Notes: generated by a model from the letters alone, not told the origin. 64,000 nucleotides of DNA from Diploscapter coronatus (GCA_964036155.1 OZ038423.1:30519249-30583248), one strand, 5' to 3'. Counted from the first letter of the stretch, positions 22,942 to 34,880 are shown. Numbers and translations are program-made.

Positions 22942-24360
22942 ATGCGTTTTCTACTTCCGCTTTTGGTCCTGATTTCAGTCGTTTTCGTTCAGTGCCAGAA
23001 TCCTATCAAAGTATGGATGATTAGTAACTTGGAATTCTCAAGTCATAATGATAATGATGAGATTATCAAAACATGTCTTGAGGTTTACAAGTTATCTGAT
23101 GAGTTTATCATTTTGCCCGTTTCGTGGATTTTAGCTCCGTCCAGTCCACAATGCTGTCGCACAACGAAGATTCAAGTCTACTGGTTTAAGCGTCGATAAA
23201 ATCAAAAAAGTTATAAAACAAATTGTCTTTAATTTAATGATTCGTTTAGTTCATGAGCAAGTTCAACACTTGCGCTGATAGTAAGTGCGATCAGAAGAAG
23301 TGCTCCAATGTAAGGTTTTAACGATAAAGTTGATATGTTTCCCACCCTGAAGATAGCTTTATAGGATAGACATAAAGCAAGTAGCACTTTCTTTGAAAGC
23401 TCCCCAAATTTGATACCATCAACACGCGAAAAACGACTATTCAAACATAGAGGGCCATATGCAGACTCTAGACACTTTCTTTCATCCCTTCGACGAAGTG
23501 GCGTGCATAATGAAGAGAGTTAGGGAAATTCCTCTACATCCTCCAGCTCTCGATAACCGTGTGCTTCCACTTTACTAATGACAATAGCCTTGACGATTTT
23601 GTTTGTTAATTTGAATTTTCTAGTACGCTAGCACCATCACAAACTCGAAGAAGAAGTCGGCCTTCGCCGCGGTCTGCAAAGACCTCGTCAAGGTTCGAGA
23701 CTTCCAGCGAAAAGTCGTCGCTCAGACCAATGAGGACTTCATTCCAGTCGTCGGGAAGAAGGCTGGAAAAAAGGTATTGTCAATGGCCGGCTGCTTGAGA
23801 CGAAATAATTGCACGGATACACAATGCGCGGCAATTAGCGTGTTATTTGCATCATATTTTACAATATTATATCGTTTTCAAGGAATGAGGTAGACGACTA
23901 TTTGTAAAAAAAAAATACGCAATGCATACTCTGCACATCCGGATTTGTGCATCATTTATTCTGTCTCAAGTTATCGGTTATTGTCAATAGGGGTCTTCTT
24001 CAAATGTATTGTTTGTTGAATCGTTTAAAATCATCAGATGAACAGCCAGTACATCAAGATGGATACTGATCGGAGGGGAAACATGACGGGTAGGTTGATC
24101 TAGATTCGAGATTTGTTCCCATTTGAAGAATTGCGATGATCTTCCAATTAGAATCAATTTCAGCATATCTGGACCCCCTGTTCCAAAAATGCATCCAAAT
24201 CTCCGTAAAGACTGTCGGAGAGGAGAAAACGGTTGGTTTTGATCCTAAAAGTGAAGAAGGAGAAGATTTTTAGAACGGCTGTGTCGCAAAACTTCTTGCG
24301 TGGACGAGCCAGAACAACGCGACGATGATGTTCGCCCTCAATTGGATCGGACGACCATAA
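22942..24360 (+). CDS. Secreted protein of unknown family, tandem copy A
   Basis: The first exon (22942-23011) encodes signal peptide MRFLLPLLVLISVVFVQC. After an intron ending about 23137, the second reads PVHNAVAQRRFKSTGL, which aligns with PVPIAKNFANRQFKQYGV in copy B. A third clear exon (about 23622-23774) contains VCKDLVKVRDFQRKVVAQTN, aligning with ECSQLTQARDYQRSLTNKLM of B. Later exons give MDTDRRGNMTAYLDPLFQKC (from about 24035) and a last exon ending LNWIGRP at TAA 24360. The RxGNxTxY match and the position of the last intron are shared with B. I could not resolve the exon or exons between 23200 and 23621, so the N- and C-terminal parts might be separate genes or a damaged copy. An M2 element has inserted exactly at the donor after VVGKKAGKK. 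No named family was recognised. The protein is probably a small secreted helical protein. Confidence 0.6.
23775..23989. repeat. MITE-like element, family M2, copy 1
   Basis: A 215-bp element with terminal inverted repeats of about 34 bp (outer end TATTGTCAAT, inner gagacgaaataa). Its sister copy is at 46351-46557. It lies in an intron of secreted gene A, and its first bases form that intron's donor (AAG|gtattg). Confidence 0.9.
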
Positions 24361-24590
24361 ATCGATAAATTGATATTTTCTTGTAAACATACGGAATAAA
24401 CGTCACGATGGACTTGTTATTTTTGTAATAAAATGTTCACATTTTTATGAGTAATCGATACATTTTCGATCAATACGCATTTTTCCTCTAATCCAATTCT
24501 AATTGGCTATGGGTAATCTATAGGATGATGAGGGTTTCCGATTTAGACCCTCTTTTGCAGGCGCATTTAGGTAGAACGTTTCATGAATTG

Positions 24591-25509
24591 ATGGTTCGAT
24601 TTTTCGTGCTGCTTGCTAATTTTTTCGTGATCGTTTCGGGTCAAACTTTGGAGGTAAACAAAAAGTTTATTTTTCGCGAAAAATATAAAATTTAGCCGGT
24701 GCCTATAGCGAAAAATTTCGCGAATCGGCAGTTTAAGCAGTATGGAGTGGATAAGGCGACTCTAGATAGTGTAAGATTTGATATTTAAGATTTTCATTTT
24801 TAAAGCAAAAAACTCTAGTTCCTAGCCGATTTCAACACCTGCAAAACTACTGACTGTGAAACGACCGCTTGCAGCTCGGTAAGTTGGTTAAATTTTCATA
24901 TGGTGTTAGTTTGGTTCGTAGATAGTTACTAACACTGGTGGTAACGCCGGCGTTAACGACGAGTGCTCACAGCTAACTCAAGCTCGCGACTACCAAAGGA
25001 GTCTAACGAACAAACTGATGGAACTCTTCCAGTCAATAGTCGGACCGAATTTCTTGGCCACGGTAATTGTAGTTCAGCTTTATTATTATAAGAGCGCATA
25101 CAGACTCTGCCCATCCTAGCGCGAACATTAAGAAATAGCATTACTCTAGAAGAGAGGCCAGAGTACGAATGCTTCTCTGATAATTTCCTCGAACAGTGAT
25201 ATTTTTCATGTTCGCGCTAGAACGAGCTAAGTCTGAACGGGGCCTAATAGAGCTAAAAATTCAGCTCTACAAGAAATACCAAAACTTGGACAAGTCTCGT
25301 AGCGGCAACATCACGAACTACTTCCCAACTCTGATAGCTAACTTTGAAGCTTCAGCGAGGAATAAAAACGGCGTAAAGGCTGCGGTAGGGAAGTTTACAA
25401 ATTTGGTTCTTAGAAAAGAAATTAGAATACTGCCCTGACGACATTCTACAACTACATCGAATCGACAATATTCGACTTCAAAAAGACGTTTACCTATTTT
25501 GCCCAGTAA
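24591..25509 (+). CDS. Secreted protein of unknown family, tandem copy B
   Basis: Six exons join in phase to about 190 residues. MVRFFVLLANFFVIVSG is a signal peptide (start 24591). Then come PVPIAKNFANRQFKQYGVDK, the cysteine segment FNTCKTTDCETTACSS, ECSQLTQARDYQRSLTNKLM, YQNLDKSRSGNITNYFPTLI and FEASARNKNGVKAA. The last exon ends STIFDFKKTFTYFAQ at TAA 25509. The mature protein looks mostly helical, with a small disulfide-rich N-terminal segment and one N-glycosylation site (NIT). It is a tandem duplicate of copy A, in the same orientation 230 bp downstream. The acceptor of exon 5 (about 25213) lies inside an inverted-repeat element, so the exon's first codons may be transposon-derived. 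I recognise no family. It is a candidate lineage-specific nematode secreted protein. Confidence 0.75.
25091..25245. repeat. Inverted-repeat element overlapping intron 4 and exon 5 of gene B
   Basis: Left arm cctagcgcgaacattaagaa matches right arm catgttcgcgctag. Outer flanks also pair loosely (agactctgccc against agtctgaacgggg). Its parts resemble the element at 40403-40548, where both carry gaacatt and gaaatag blocks. Boundaries are approximate. Confidence 0.65.
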
Positions 25510-26152
25510 ATTATTTGACTGCAAGAATAAATCTTTAATATCCAAATAGTTGAATCAAATATTGTCTCGAAAAGACGAAAATTCAGCGATATGGAAACAG
25601 GGATGTTGATGGGTCGAAAAACTCGACCTAATCCGAAATTTCGGATCGGGTCGGGGTCACATCCCTGGTCAAAATATGTTGAATCAACATATTTTGACTA
25701 GAACTCTATAAACTTTGAGATGCGTTTTTCGAAAATGACCATTATTTTCCAGAATAACTCACTTCAGAGTGGATATTTTCGATATGCTATCAATTATTTG
25801 TTGTTTTTCTTGAATTTATTCGACCGCATTTAAAACAAAATTTTATTTTCTGGTAGTGACATTGTCACAAATAATGGAGAGTAAATGACAGGATCAGGAC
25901 TATCTGAAGTTCGGAAAAGTCAAACTTTAACTGAACTGAACTTCCAGGCAGTTCGAAGTTCAGTTCAGTTCGGACAACCCTAATTAAAAGGAATATTTAT
26001 TTCAGCTACAATTATCCCTCATCAGTTTTGGATGCATTCAAGAGTAGTCTTTATCATGATCATCGAATTAGAATGTACGAAGTTGAATAAAGATACTTTT
26101 TATTAAAATCATATGAAAATTACGGAAATTAAATGTATTGAAATTGGAGATT
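25510..26152. other. Intergenic spacer with palindromes
   Basis: Separates convergent genes B and F-box/kelch. It contains a cluster of short repeats: gatcgggtcgggg near 25645, a perfect palindrome at 25668-25698, and a gaagttcagttcagttcgg repeat region near 25880-25980. Confidence 0.55.
25668..25698. repeat. Perfect 31-bp palindrome
   Basis: Two 15-bp arms (GTCAAAATATGTTGA and its exact complement) meet around a single base. It could be the remnant of a small transposon or a dyad binding site. Confidence 0.85.
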
Positions 26153-27431
26153 TCAGGTATTAACTTTTCCGACTTCATTCCATTCATTCGTTTGTGGATC
26201 GTATTCCTCGATTGAATTATAAAAATTTATCATGGAAGTGTCTTGAAATCTAAATTACAAATATTTTATATAAAGATATGCAAAATCCCAGCTCACCCTC
26301 CGATTGCATACAATTTCCCGTTAGCGACAATGAGCGAATGATTATATCTTGCATAACTCATATTTGCGATTCGAGAAATTTGACTTTCAACTGAAGCTGA
26401 GGGATCGAAACACATACAGGAGTTTAATACAACACCGTTACTAAATATATAATGATACATTATTTATCATACAAAATTACCGACTTCCATCCTCCTCCAG
26501 TTATGTAAATTCTTCCATTCAGCGATGCGACTCCGAAATGATATAGTCTTTCTGGAATCTCTCCAATTTCACTCCATTCCCGTTCATCATCTGATAATCG
26601 ATATATCTTTCTACTATTCCATCCATCAATAGCTGAATATTCATAATTACAATAATGAATATGCTATAATGTGACCGTATAAAATTTCATCGCATGTTAT
26701 TGTTTGAACCCATATAATTGGAAGAGGAAGAGCAGGCCCTGTTTGCCATTTTCCATCTATTAAAACCTGAACGAATTATTTTATGAACTTTCATTCGATC
26801 TTCTTACATCAACTCGATTCGTATTTTCCCATGTTTTAGGATCCTTTTCATCCTTTCCACCCAAATAATAGACTTTGTCTTTGAAATAAGCCACGGATGC
26901 CCATAGACGCCATTTAGGAAGATCTGGGCCTGTAAAATTCTGAATCGATAATTCATGGATTTGTAGATAAGACCTCTTGAAATTTGTCGAGTATTCAAGT
27001 CATATATTTCAAACGATTTCTTTTTCTTGTTAATTGCAAAAATCTGAATTCTAAGAAATTATTCAAAATAACGAATATAAGAGTTTACTTTATTCCGCGT
27101 AGTTGCTACTTGATATGATGCATAAGAATTGTGGAATGTTGCAATCTCTTCTACTGAGCAGGTGAATAAATTGAACAAGCATATTCTTCCTTCATTTTTA
27201 TCATTACTTCGATAACAAACTAAATTATTACGAATCGTTTCAAAGTCTCTTATTTAGCTTTCAACATAATTTCTTACGATAGAATAAAATTTTCCCCTTG
27301 AGCAATATCGGCAGATATTTCTTGATTATTTGCATCATTCGCTTGCTAGTCCAGGCCAATTGTCGCAGATCTTTGAATTCGGGACATTCGCAGATCAGCA
27401 ATATAATTTCGACTGGTAAATTGGCTAGCAT
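26153..27431 (-). CDS. F-box / kelch-repeat protein
   Basis: Likely substrate-recognition subunit of an SCF ubiquitin ligase. Exon 1 (27431-27278) starts MLANLPVEIILLICECPEF, with later LRQLAWTSKRMMQIIK, the pattern of an F-box that would bind Skp1. Following exons give kelch blades: LPKWRLWASVAYFKDKVYYL with GG, a WQTGPALPLPII segment, EREWSEIGEIPERLYHFG followed by RIYITGG, YNHSLIVANGKLYAIGG, and a final EEYDPQTNEWNEVGKVNT ending at 26153. The GG and spaced Y/W residues are typical of kelch propellers. Exons 1 and 2 join in phase through the intron 27277-27220. I did not resolve every internal boundary, so blade number (about five) is approximate. Its target is unknown. Confidence 0.85.
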
Positions 27432-28110
27432 CTTTGTTAAGAGACTTAAACAATCACCATGGTATTATTTCAAAATGGAAGTAGTAAAAGAGCATTGATT
27501 GAATGAGTTTGAAATTGATCGTTGAAGAAAGGAGAATGAAACTACTAAATTGATGCTTCGCAATTTTTATCAGACTACAAATCGATTCCTAAACATGGTT
27601 TATCGTTCAAGAGCGAATGTCAATAAGGCCAAAGTCAGTATAAACAAGAGTTCGCAAATAGGGTTGATTTTCACAGGGTTTATTCAGTTTTTTTTGCGCT
27701 GATTCTCATGATGCAGTCCGTTTTTTCTTTTTCTTTTTCGAAAAAATGCAGGTGGGCGGAGTTATGTTAATTTTTGGTTTTGCACGGCGCAAAAAAGTGC
27801 GCATTTTCGCAAAAATCGATACTCAAAAGATTTTTATTTTGATGCCTGATAAACTAGATATTCATAGTAGTCAAACAAAAAAGAATAATAAAATGTGGTT
27901 CAGAAATAAGAGTTATAATTTTTTAAAATCAAATTAGGCAAAAATGAGCACGACAACTCTTCGAAGAAGTGGCATTTCTTCTCTAGCGGGCAGTCTATAG
28001 GAAAACGGTCGTGTTTCAGAAACTAGAAGACCTGGGCTACTTCCCAGTATAAATAACTCGTGGAATCTGGCACTTTTAAAAAATTAAAAATTCAACAAAG
28101 CGAAAAACCG

Positions 28111-28395
28111 ATGATACTTTCCATATATTTTACTATGTTCATCATAGCTTCCTTATTCGGTGTCATTTCGACGAGGTTTCTTGAGAATCGTGTTCAGCTA
28201 GTCTCTGCGAGCATTTTGATACAAAGTTTAATGTTTTACATAGAGAATAACAAAAATTGCATTTTCCGGAACAAGTGGTCGGATGGGGTTTTAGCCGCCA
28301 TAAGCGTAGTCGAAAACATCCAGGAACGAAAAATCAGCTCGAAATTTGAGAGTCGACTTTTTGGATACCGCTTCATACTTGATTCTTATGAATAA
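28111..28395 (+). CDS. Possible secreted or receptor N-terminal fragment
   Basis: A 95-codon open frame starts MILSIYFTMFIIASLFGVIS, a good signal peptide. It later has SDGVLAAISVVENIQE and LFGYRFILDSYE. The last part vaguely recalls the first strand-helix unit of ANF-receptor or family C GPCR ligand-binding domains. It stops after 95 codons, and I found no continuing exons. Could be an orphan small protein, a pseudogene fragment or chance. Confidence 0.22.
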   Translation: MILSIYFTMFIIASLFGVISTRFLENRVQLVSASILIQSLMFYIENNKNCIFRNKWSDGVLAAISVVENIQERKISSKFESRLFGYRFILDSYE

Positions 28396-28602
28396 CGACT
28401 TATATATCAGCTGGAATATTATCGACTAATTTGAACATTATAAAATACAAATATATCTTTCACCACAGATGGCCCTCTATTTACCTGCCCGTTGGTAAGG
28501 GTATTCTCTCATGTCTTAAATCGAAATTCAAATTTTCTATACTTATTTTAATTTTACTTTCAATGTTAGAATTTTTAAAAATATAATTATCAATTTTTCA
28601 AG

Positions 28603-28911
28603 TTACTTGATCAAGACTGAAAATGTCTTATTTTCCTCTTGTAATAGATTTCCCTTTGTTCTTTCTGAGGGATGTTTTTGGCACGTTTTCAATTTGTTTT
28701 CATTTTCCCAAGAGGAATATCGAGAGTCGGATATTTTGTAGTAGGAAAAAATACTTCGAGTTATGGGAAAACGTTGTAATTCGTCAATGAACTCGACTAG
28801 AGATCTCATAACTTCAAGAACGAAGTGCAGCATTCCAGTCATTTTTAGCGTTATTGGTTTTATTATGGACTGATAGAGGTTTTGTTTCGAGAATGGAATG
28901 AAATATTCCAT
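28603..28911 (-). CDS. Uncharacterised open frame
   Basis: 103 codons, with an amphipathic middle part (MLHFVLEVMRSLVEFIDELQ) and a basic, polar C-terminus. The frame stays open a further 15 or so codons upstream to a possible acceptor near 28935. No family recognised and no neighbouring exon found. Confidence 0.18.
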   Translation of the reverse strand: MEYFIPFSKQNLYQSIIKPITLKMTGMLHFVLEVMRSLVEFIDELQRFPITRSIFSYYKISDSRYSSWENENKLKTCQKHPSERTKGNLLQEENKTFSVLIK

Positions 28912-31595
28912 CCATGTTTGTTGGGCTATGCTTAACCATTGGCTGATAGGTTTATTTTCTCAAGAGCTCCCCAGACACGAATCTGTCAGAATTCTTGTGT
29001 GAGTATCCACTGAAGCGCAGCAGAAGAAATTTCATTTGGAAAAGAAACTTATCTTGCAGCTTTTTCGCTCACTCTTACTTACGTCAAGTATTCTTTTCCT
29101 CGATAAGAAAATGAGGAAAACTAGATTTTCCTAAATTTACTTTTAGAAGATAGGTTTTGAAGAATTCGCTTAGGAAGCCACAGTAAGAAAAATTCTTCGC
29201 GAATTTTCTTAAATTTAGATATATAACAAGCTCGAAAGGCTGCAATATGACATCTCTCAAGTTAGACTTCGCGCTTCGTAAAATTTTATGTTGATGATTT
29301 TGCGTACTTTTTCTTATCTTATGATTTTTCGCTTCAATAGCAATTCAGCTATTTTCAACGTCTATAAAGAAAAACTCTTGAGATATTTATTATGTCCGTG
29401 AGATTTTCAAACTCCTCAAAAATTCATAAGATTTACATCTTCTCGTTCTACCCAAAAATGTAGGAATAACCAAGAATTTTAGCTATTTCTGAGGTTGAAT
29501 CGAATAGATTAGGTTATTCTGGGCTCTTGAAAACATGTAAAGGGAATTTAGGGATTATCTTCAGGACGCTGATCCATTTCCGGTTATTAGATTTCATTTT
29601 ATTGAGGTCCTCAGGAACATTTCATGAAAGGCGTTGCGAATTGAATTTCATCAAATTTCTGTTGAAAATAGCTTTATTTGTTCAGTTTTCAGCATTTTGT
29701 TGGTTTAGAAAATTTGTGTTTAGGTCTTTCCATTATGTTGGCATTAATCTAACAAAATTCGACACTAATCTATGGATGAAGAGTTTTTTTTTCGGAATGT
29801 CGATTTTCAATTTTTTTATGAGTTACCCCTGCACATCTAAGAACTCAGAAAACTAATTCGTGGGTTTTCGTTGATTCAATATTTTCGCATAATTCAATTA
29901 CAATTTAACACGTTTTTTGCAAGAAAAGAGGCTTTACCTCGAAACAAATTCGGGTTTTTCTGCTGTGCTGAAAGATAGGCGATCAAAATTGACTGAGATA
30001 AATGAGAACCTTTCCTCTCGGGGGCTTTGCATCCAAATAATGTAATCCGCCTTCAGGGGGCACTTCGCTCAGTCGATCCACTTATTTCCTCTCAACCTTT
30101 CTCAAAGAAAAGGAACTCTTCAATTCCAATTCTTATCAATGGTTTTTCCTTCCTTCATTTTCAAGTATCATCCAATTTTTACTTATTCGCATTCTAGTTG
30201 CGGCTTTTTTCCTCTGAATTAAGGCTGAATAGAGTCCGAGTCTGAAAAAATTCTTTCATAATTATGGACTACGTAACTTCTTTTTCCTATAATTTTTCCA
30301 TTGCCTTTTTTATAAGTATTCAATTTCTACTTATTCGCATATTCTAGTTGCAGTTTTTCTTTCTGGGAATTCAATATTATTTTTTCAGACTTTGTTTTTT
30401 TTCTTTTAATAACTCGTCAAAAGCATCAAAAGGCCGCGGTGATTAATTGACATCCGGTTGCAAATGCGAATTACGGCAAATATGCTTCGTTGCTAATATA
30501 ACGACGTGCTTATTTTATATTCCATTAATCACATTTCTGAATACTTATGATTCATATTTGATATTGATTAACACTCTTAAAAACTTTATTCACTTTTTCA
30601 TTTTTATGAAAAATCTTCAAGTTGATCCAATTTCTGCAAATCTTTATAATAACATTGCAAAAATTTAGAAACTTTAGGTATCATTATATTAAGATATCAA
30701 GATTAACGGGAGAATAGTAAAAAAAACTAAGATTCTTACCCCAATTTTTACTGCTTTATTTCACGAGCCAGAATAGATGTTCGTCGAAGTCATGCCTTGT
30801 CTTATCACATCCAAAGGGTTTCACTTGTGTGTTTTTGTTTGCTCGAACAGAAGCGGCATCAGCAACAGACAGCAGAAAGTGGGGCGGCCGTGTGATTGGA
30901 TTTCCTCCCAAACGTGGCTCAAAGCTCGGCCGGGAAATCCGTCGCTATCCCTAAATCTCTCGCATAAATGCCTTTATTTTCGCCTGATATCTCCAATTTC
31001 TTTCTCCACACCCCTTTTTCGGCTTTTTTAATCTTTCACATCCTTCCTTTGGAGATAACTTTTATCTGCTCTCCTTTTGCGTGTCCCTTCAGAAGTTTCA
31101 TTTTTTCATTTCCACCTTTCAGTTTTTGATTTTAAAGTTTTGCAACGCTAAAATATGCAAAGTGTTTCGAATTCACGCAAAGTTTACGCGAATAAAATTT
31201 GAGAAAATCGAACTTTTCACACGTATGTTTCAAAGTTTTCCTTTTAGCTACTGAAGCTTTACAAGCTGAGCTCTTCGATTAAACAATTACAAATTTAAAA
31301 AAAACCAAACTCTTTCAAGAAATTCCTAAAATTGCCGTTTTTCCTGAAATTCGTTTTCGTATCCAATTTCGAATTTCGCCTACTTCCAGTCAATTCAAAT
31401 GGTGGACTTTCAGGCTTTCGTCCTATTTTTCAACAATTTCAACGAAACTCGAATTTTCTCTAGCTCTTAATGCGAATCATTAGCTCGGAAATCCGACCCA
31501 ACTCGATAAAATTCCCTATTCGTCCTTCTGGATTTGTCTCAAAAACACCTAACTTTTCATCGATATTCGCCTAGTGTCTAGATACACATTTTCTA

Positions 31596-34500
31596 ATGGA
31601 ATTCCATAAATTTTACTGCTTCGACGTCGTTATTTGGCTACTATTCCAATTGCTAGGCTTAACGTACGCCAAGAAGATTGAACAGCCAGACGCTACAAAG
31701 GTAAATTTAAAGAAAAAATTCTTTTCCTTATCACATTAAATCATACAATAAAAGTTCTTGAGATATAAAATTAGCATATGTGTTTCTTTATACCATTTTC
31801 GGTCAGAGAAAATGAGAATAGAATTAACGTTAGGAAATGTTAGTTCTTAATTATCAAGAGCTTACTGGATGATTCAATATTAATACTCTATTTTTTAATT
31901 TAAAAATTTAGTCCCTGCACACTTGGGACATGTTCAAGCTGAGAAACGTCTATTTATACGCCGAAATCGCGTCTGGTTCCGGGTCGCTTTTCACTGTGAC
32001 GAATGTCAACAACCAACAGCAATTAGTCGATGTTTACTACAAGAGAAATCAACAGGTCTGAAAATTTTAATATTATTTAGCTTCTTGAAACATTCGCCCT
32101 TTCATTCTTAACTTGCTTCTGAATAATTGATCCGGCTTAGCTATCATTAATTCGAAAAATATTCATTTTGAAGTGAATATAGACAAACCTGAAAAATGAG
32201 GCTGCTCTTATAGTTTGTTAGTCATGAGATATTTACAAATTTTTTCTCTGATATTCTTATTCGGATATCGGTATTTTTTTCTATCTCATGATATTTCCCT
32301 TTAAGACGTTGTTTTCATTTTCTTTGAATATTTATTAAAAAGGCTATCTTTAAAGGAAATATTCCCATATAAACGAAAGTTCACCGCATTCATTATAACC
32401 TGGAACGCGCGTTTTTTTTCCGACGACGAGATTAAAGAACTCGTGCTTTTTCTACAAGTGTTTGGCATCTAATTTGCATGTGCTTATCATTTTTACTCTG
32501 GTTTTAGGCATCGAAAAAAGTTAGACACGCAGAGTGCCCACCCTATTGATATTGTTAAATGAAAAGAAGCTTTAGAATAGAGGATTTACATCACGCGGAT
32601 GGATAAGATTAATTCGAGTCAAAGATTATTCGGCTTTACAAGCTATAGACAACCTTTCATTAGTCATCTTTCTAATGTAAAAAAACCTTCAAAATTTGAT
32701 GAGTCCAATTTTTATGCTAAAAATAAAAACAGGCGGTACTAGTGAGTCAAGATACTCATTTCTCATTTACATTTCGATTTTTTGACATTTCGCTTTGCCA
32801 AGCGGCTGCAAAATAGCCACATTTTAGACATAAACACCTAAATATTAACCGCGGCGCTAAAAATGTCCGAAATTGGACAAACATGCGGATAGAATTTCAG
32901 CTTTCGCGACTTATTTCCGCTTCAGCTCGAATAGGGATTTTCTGAATCATTAGCGCGGAATTGTGTGGGCAAAGTTAATGAGAACACTTGTAGTCAACCG
33001 AAAATAATAGGATGTTAAGTTTAACCTTAATTGCTGACATAAACCTTATTATTTGAAAGGTTGAGGCTTAAAACTAAAAGATGTAAAAATATCCGGTTAG
33101 TTGTAAATGGAAAAGTAATTTTAGCCTATTCAATCGTAATAACTTTTTCCAAAATGGAGCAAGAATAGATTTTTCAATTTATAACTAAATGTCGAGTTTA
33201 AAAATAAGTCGAAATTTAGGTAATCCTAACTCTACCTATCCAAAGTGACTGGCGACGAAGATTCATCATACCAATTCCTCACCACGAGAAAAACGCGACT
33301 CAGCTCCTATTCGTGCTCACGAAGGAAGAAGTTTCGCTCTACCTGAATTGTGAAAAAGTCCTGTCCGATCCAATTCTACAGACGAATTTCTTGTGAGTAA
33401 TTAGAATGTTTGGTTTTGCGCATCTCTTTTATATTCGAGCCGAATGGCGATTGTGCTCAAATACGAAAACTTAAGCACGAGCAATAACCGTTAATAAATA
33501 GAAATTTTAGGTATGACAAGACCAACCTGACTTTGGCAAGGAACTTCGACGGGGAACTTGTCGAGTTGATTGTCGAGTCCGGGAATCCGATCAGCGAAAA
33601 GTGCAAAGAAGTCAAGCACCCTGTCTTCAATTTCGCCACGGAAAATGTTGAGCCATCCAAAAAGATGGTAAAAGTTGAAGTAAAATCTTTTTTATCAGCC
33701 TTGCTCTAATTTTGTGATCATTAGAAGCCAAGTACTGAAGCTCCATCTGAAAACGCTGATACCAGCAATTACTTAGGGTGCATTGTAAGTTCATCTTCCA
33801 TTGAATGTGCTTTTATTATGTGATTTAGATCAACGGCAACTACTTCCAAGTCGGGGAACAAGTGAAATTATCCAATTGCAGTATTTGCGAGTGTGGAAAG
33901 AAGTAAGAGAAAAGTCTTGAACGAAATTCTAGACTTACAAATTTCAGTGGCGAAATGTCCTGTCGAGTTTCCGACTGCGATGCGTCGATTGAATGTAGTG
34001 ATGCTGAAAGCTGCCATGATGAGGTTGAAAACTAGAAAAAAAAAATCAACAATTACCTCGTAAATTTCTAGTGTCACTTCGAAAACCGTATTCATGAAAA
34101 TGGTGAAGCCTTCTGGCCGTCGGAATGCGTGAGATGCACCTGTGAAGGGAGCACGGTGACATGCGAGTTTCAGTTAGTCTAAAAGTTATTTAAAAAAAGC
34201 TGAAATTATAAGATTACTTTTTTGCACTATTTGAAAAGATAGAATTTCATGCCTTCTTCAAGTAATAATTTGTAGAAATATGTCGTGGAATTAAGATGAG
34301 AAATTCAGTCAACCCACCTCCTGCCCAGTCCTGACTTGTCTCGAGAAACACCAGTATCGTCCGGAGAATCAGTGCTGTCCAAGGTGCAAGCCGATGGACC
34401 ACTGCTCAGTCGATTCGCCATGCCATAAATTCGCAGAGTGCCATAACTCTAATACAGGTCCGGTGTGTCGATGCAAGGAGGTAATTTTAAAGGGATTTCC

Positions 34501-34880
34501 CTGAAAAATAGAAGATTTTTATTAAAAATAAAAAAATGTTCTTGAAAAATGTAAAATTTAAGAAAAGATTTTCCTGAAGAATAAATTTTTGAAGGGATTC
34601 TACGGGAATGGCTACGAAGAATGCGAGGACATCAACGAGTGCAATTTCTCAGATGAGACGCGGGAGTCGGTAAGTAAAAATTGAGGAATTAAAAACTGCT
34701 CCATTTCTAAATAATTTTGAAAAATTAGCAATGAAGCAAGATTTGAAAAAAAAAATTTAGATCGGAGGATGTAGTGAAGGAACGATTTGCGTGAATACAG
34801 AAGGCTCGTACCGATGCGATTGCCTACCAAGGCATCAGAGGATAGACTCAAGACACTGTTTGAACTTTTTCCTGATTTAG
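31596..34880 (+). CDS. NELL-like secreted protein (TSPN, VWC, EGF)
   Basis: Multi-domain extracellular protein. Signal peptide MEFHKFYCFDVVIWLLFQLL (start 31596). A thrombospondin-N/laminin-G-like domain covers exons 2-4, with VYLYAEIASGSGSLFTVTN and LLFVLTKEEVSLYLNCEKVL. Cysteine-rich VWC-type modules follow: LSNCSICECGKN, HENGEAFWPSECVRCTCEG, then CPVLTCLEKHQYRPENQCCP. Next is an EGF module, CSVDSPCHKFAECHNSNTG, and a calcium-binding EGF-type module, CEDINECNFSDETRE, with GGCSEGTICVNTEGSYRCDC. The CPVLxC...QCCPxC plus EGF order is specific to NELL proteins. It ends at 34880, so it has far fewer EGF and VWC modules than vertebrate NELL1/2. Vertebrate NELLs bind Robo3 and act in neural and skeletal signalling; function here is inferred only by homology. 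The intron between exons 2 and 3 is about 1.1 kb; exons otherwise join in phase. Confidence 0.85.

Larger units (their letters stand above)
27432..31595. other. Gene-poor AT-rich stretch
   Basis: About 4.2 kb between the F-box/kelch gene and the NELL-like gene. Most open frames are AT-rich and featureless. Two slightly better candidates (28111-28395 plus, 28603-28911 minus) are listed separately. The last 600 bp should contain the NELL-like promoter. Confidence 0.5.

Noticed and set aside
23229..23444. 71-codon minus-strand frame within secreted gene A
   Set aside because: It runs opposite the unresolved middle of gene A, with no motif and no splice sites.
23622..23774. Lysine-rich exon first suspected to be a histone fragment
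   Set aside because: It aligns with the neighbouring secreted paralogue (RDFQR / RDYQR) and not with any histone.
29527..29856. 109-codon Phe/Leu-rich frame
   Set aside because: AT-rich chance frame. It looks membrane-like only because of T-rich codons.
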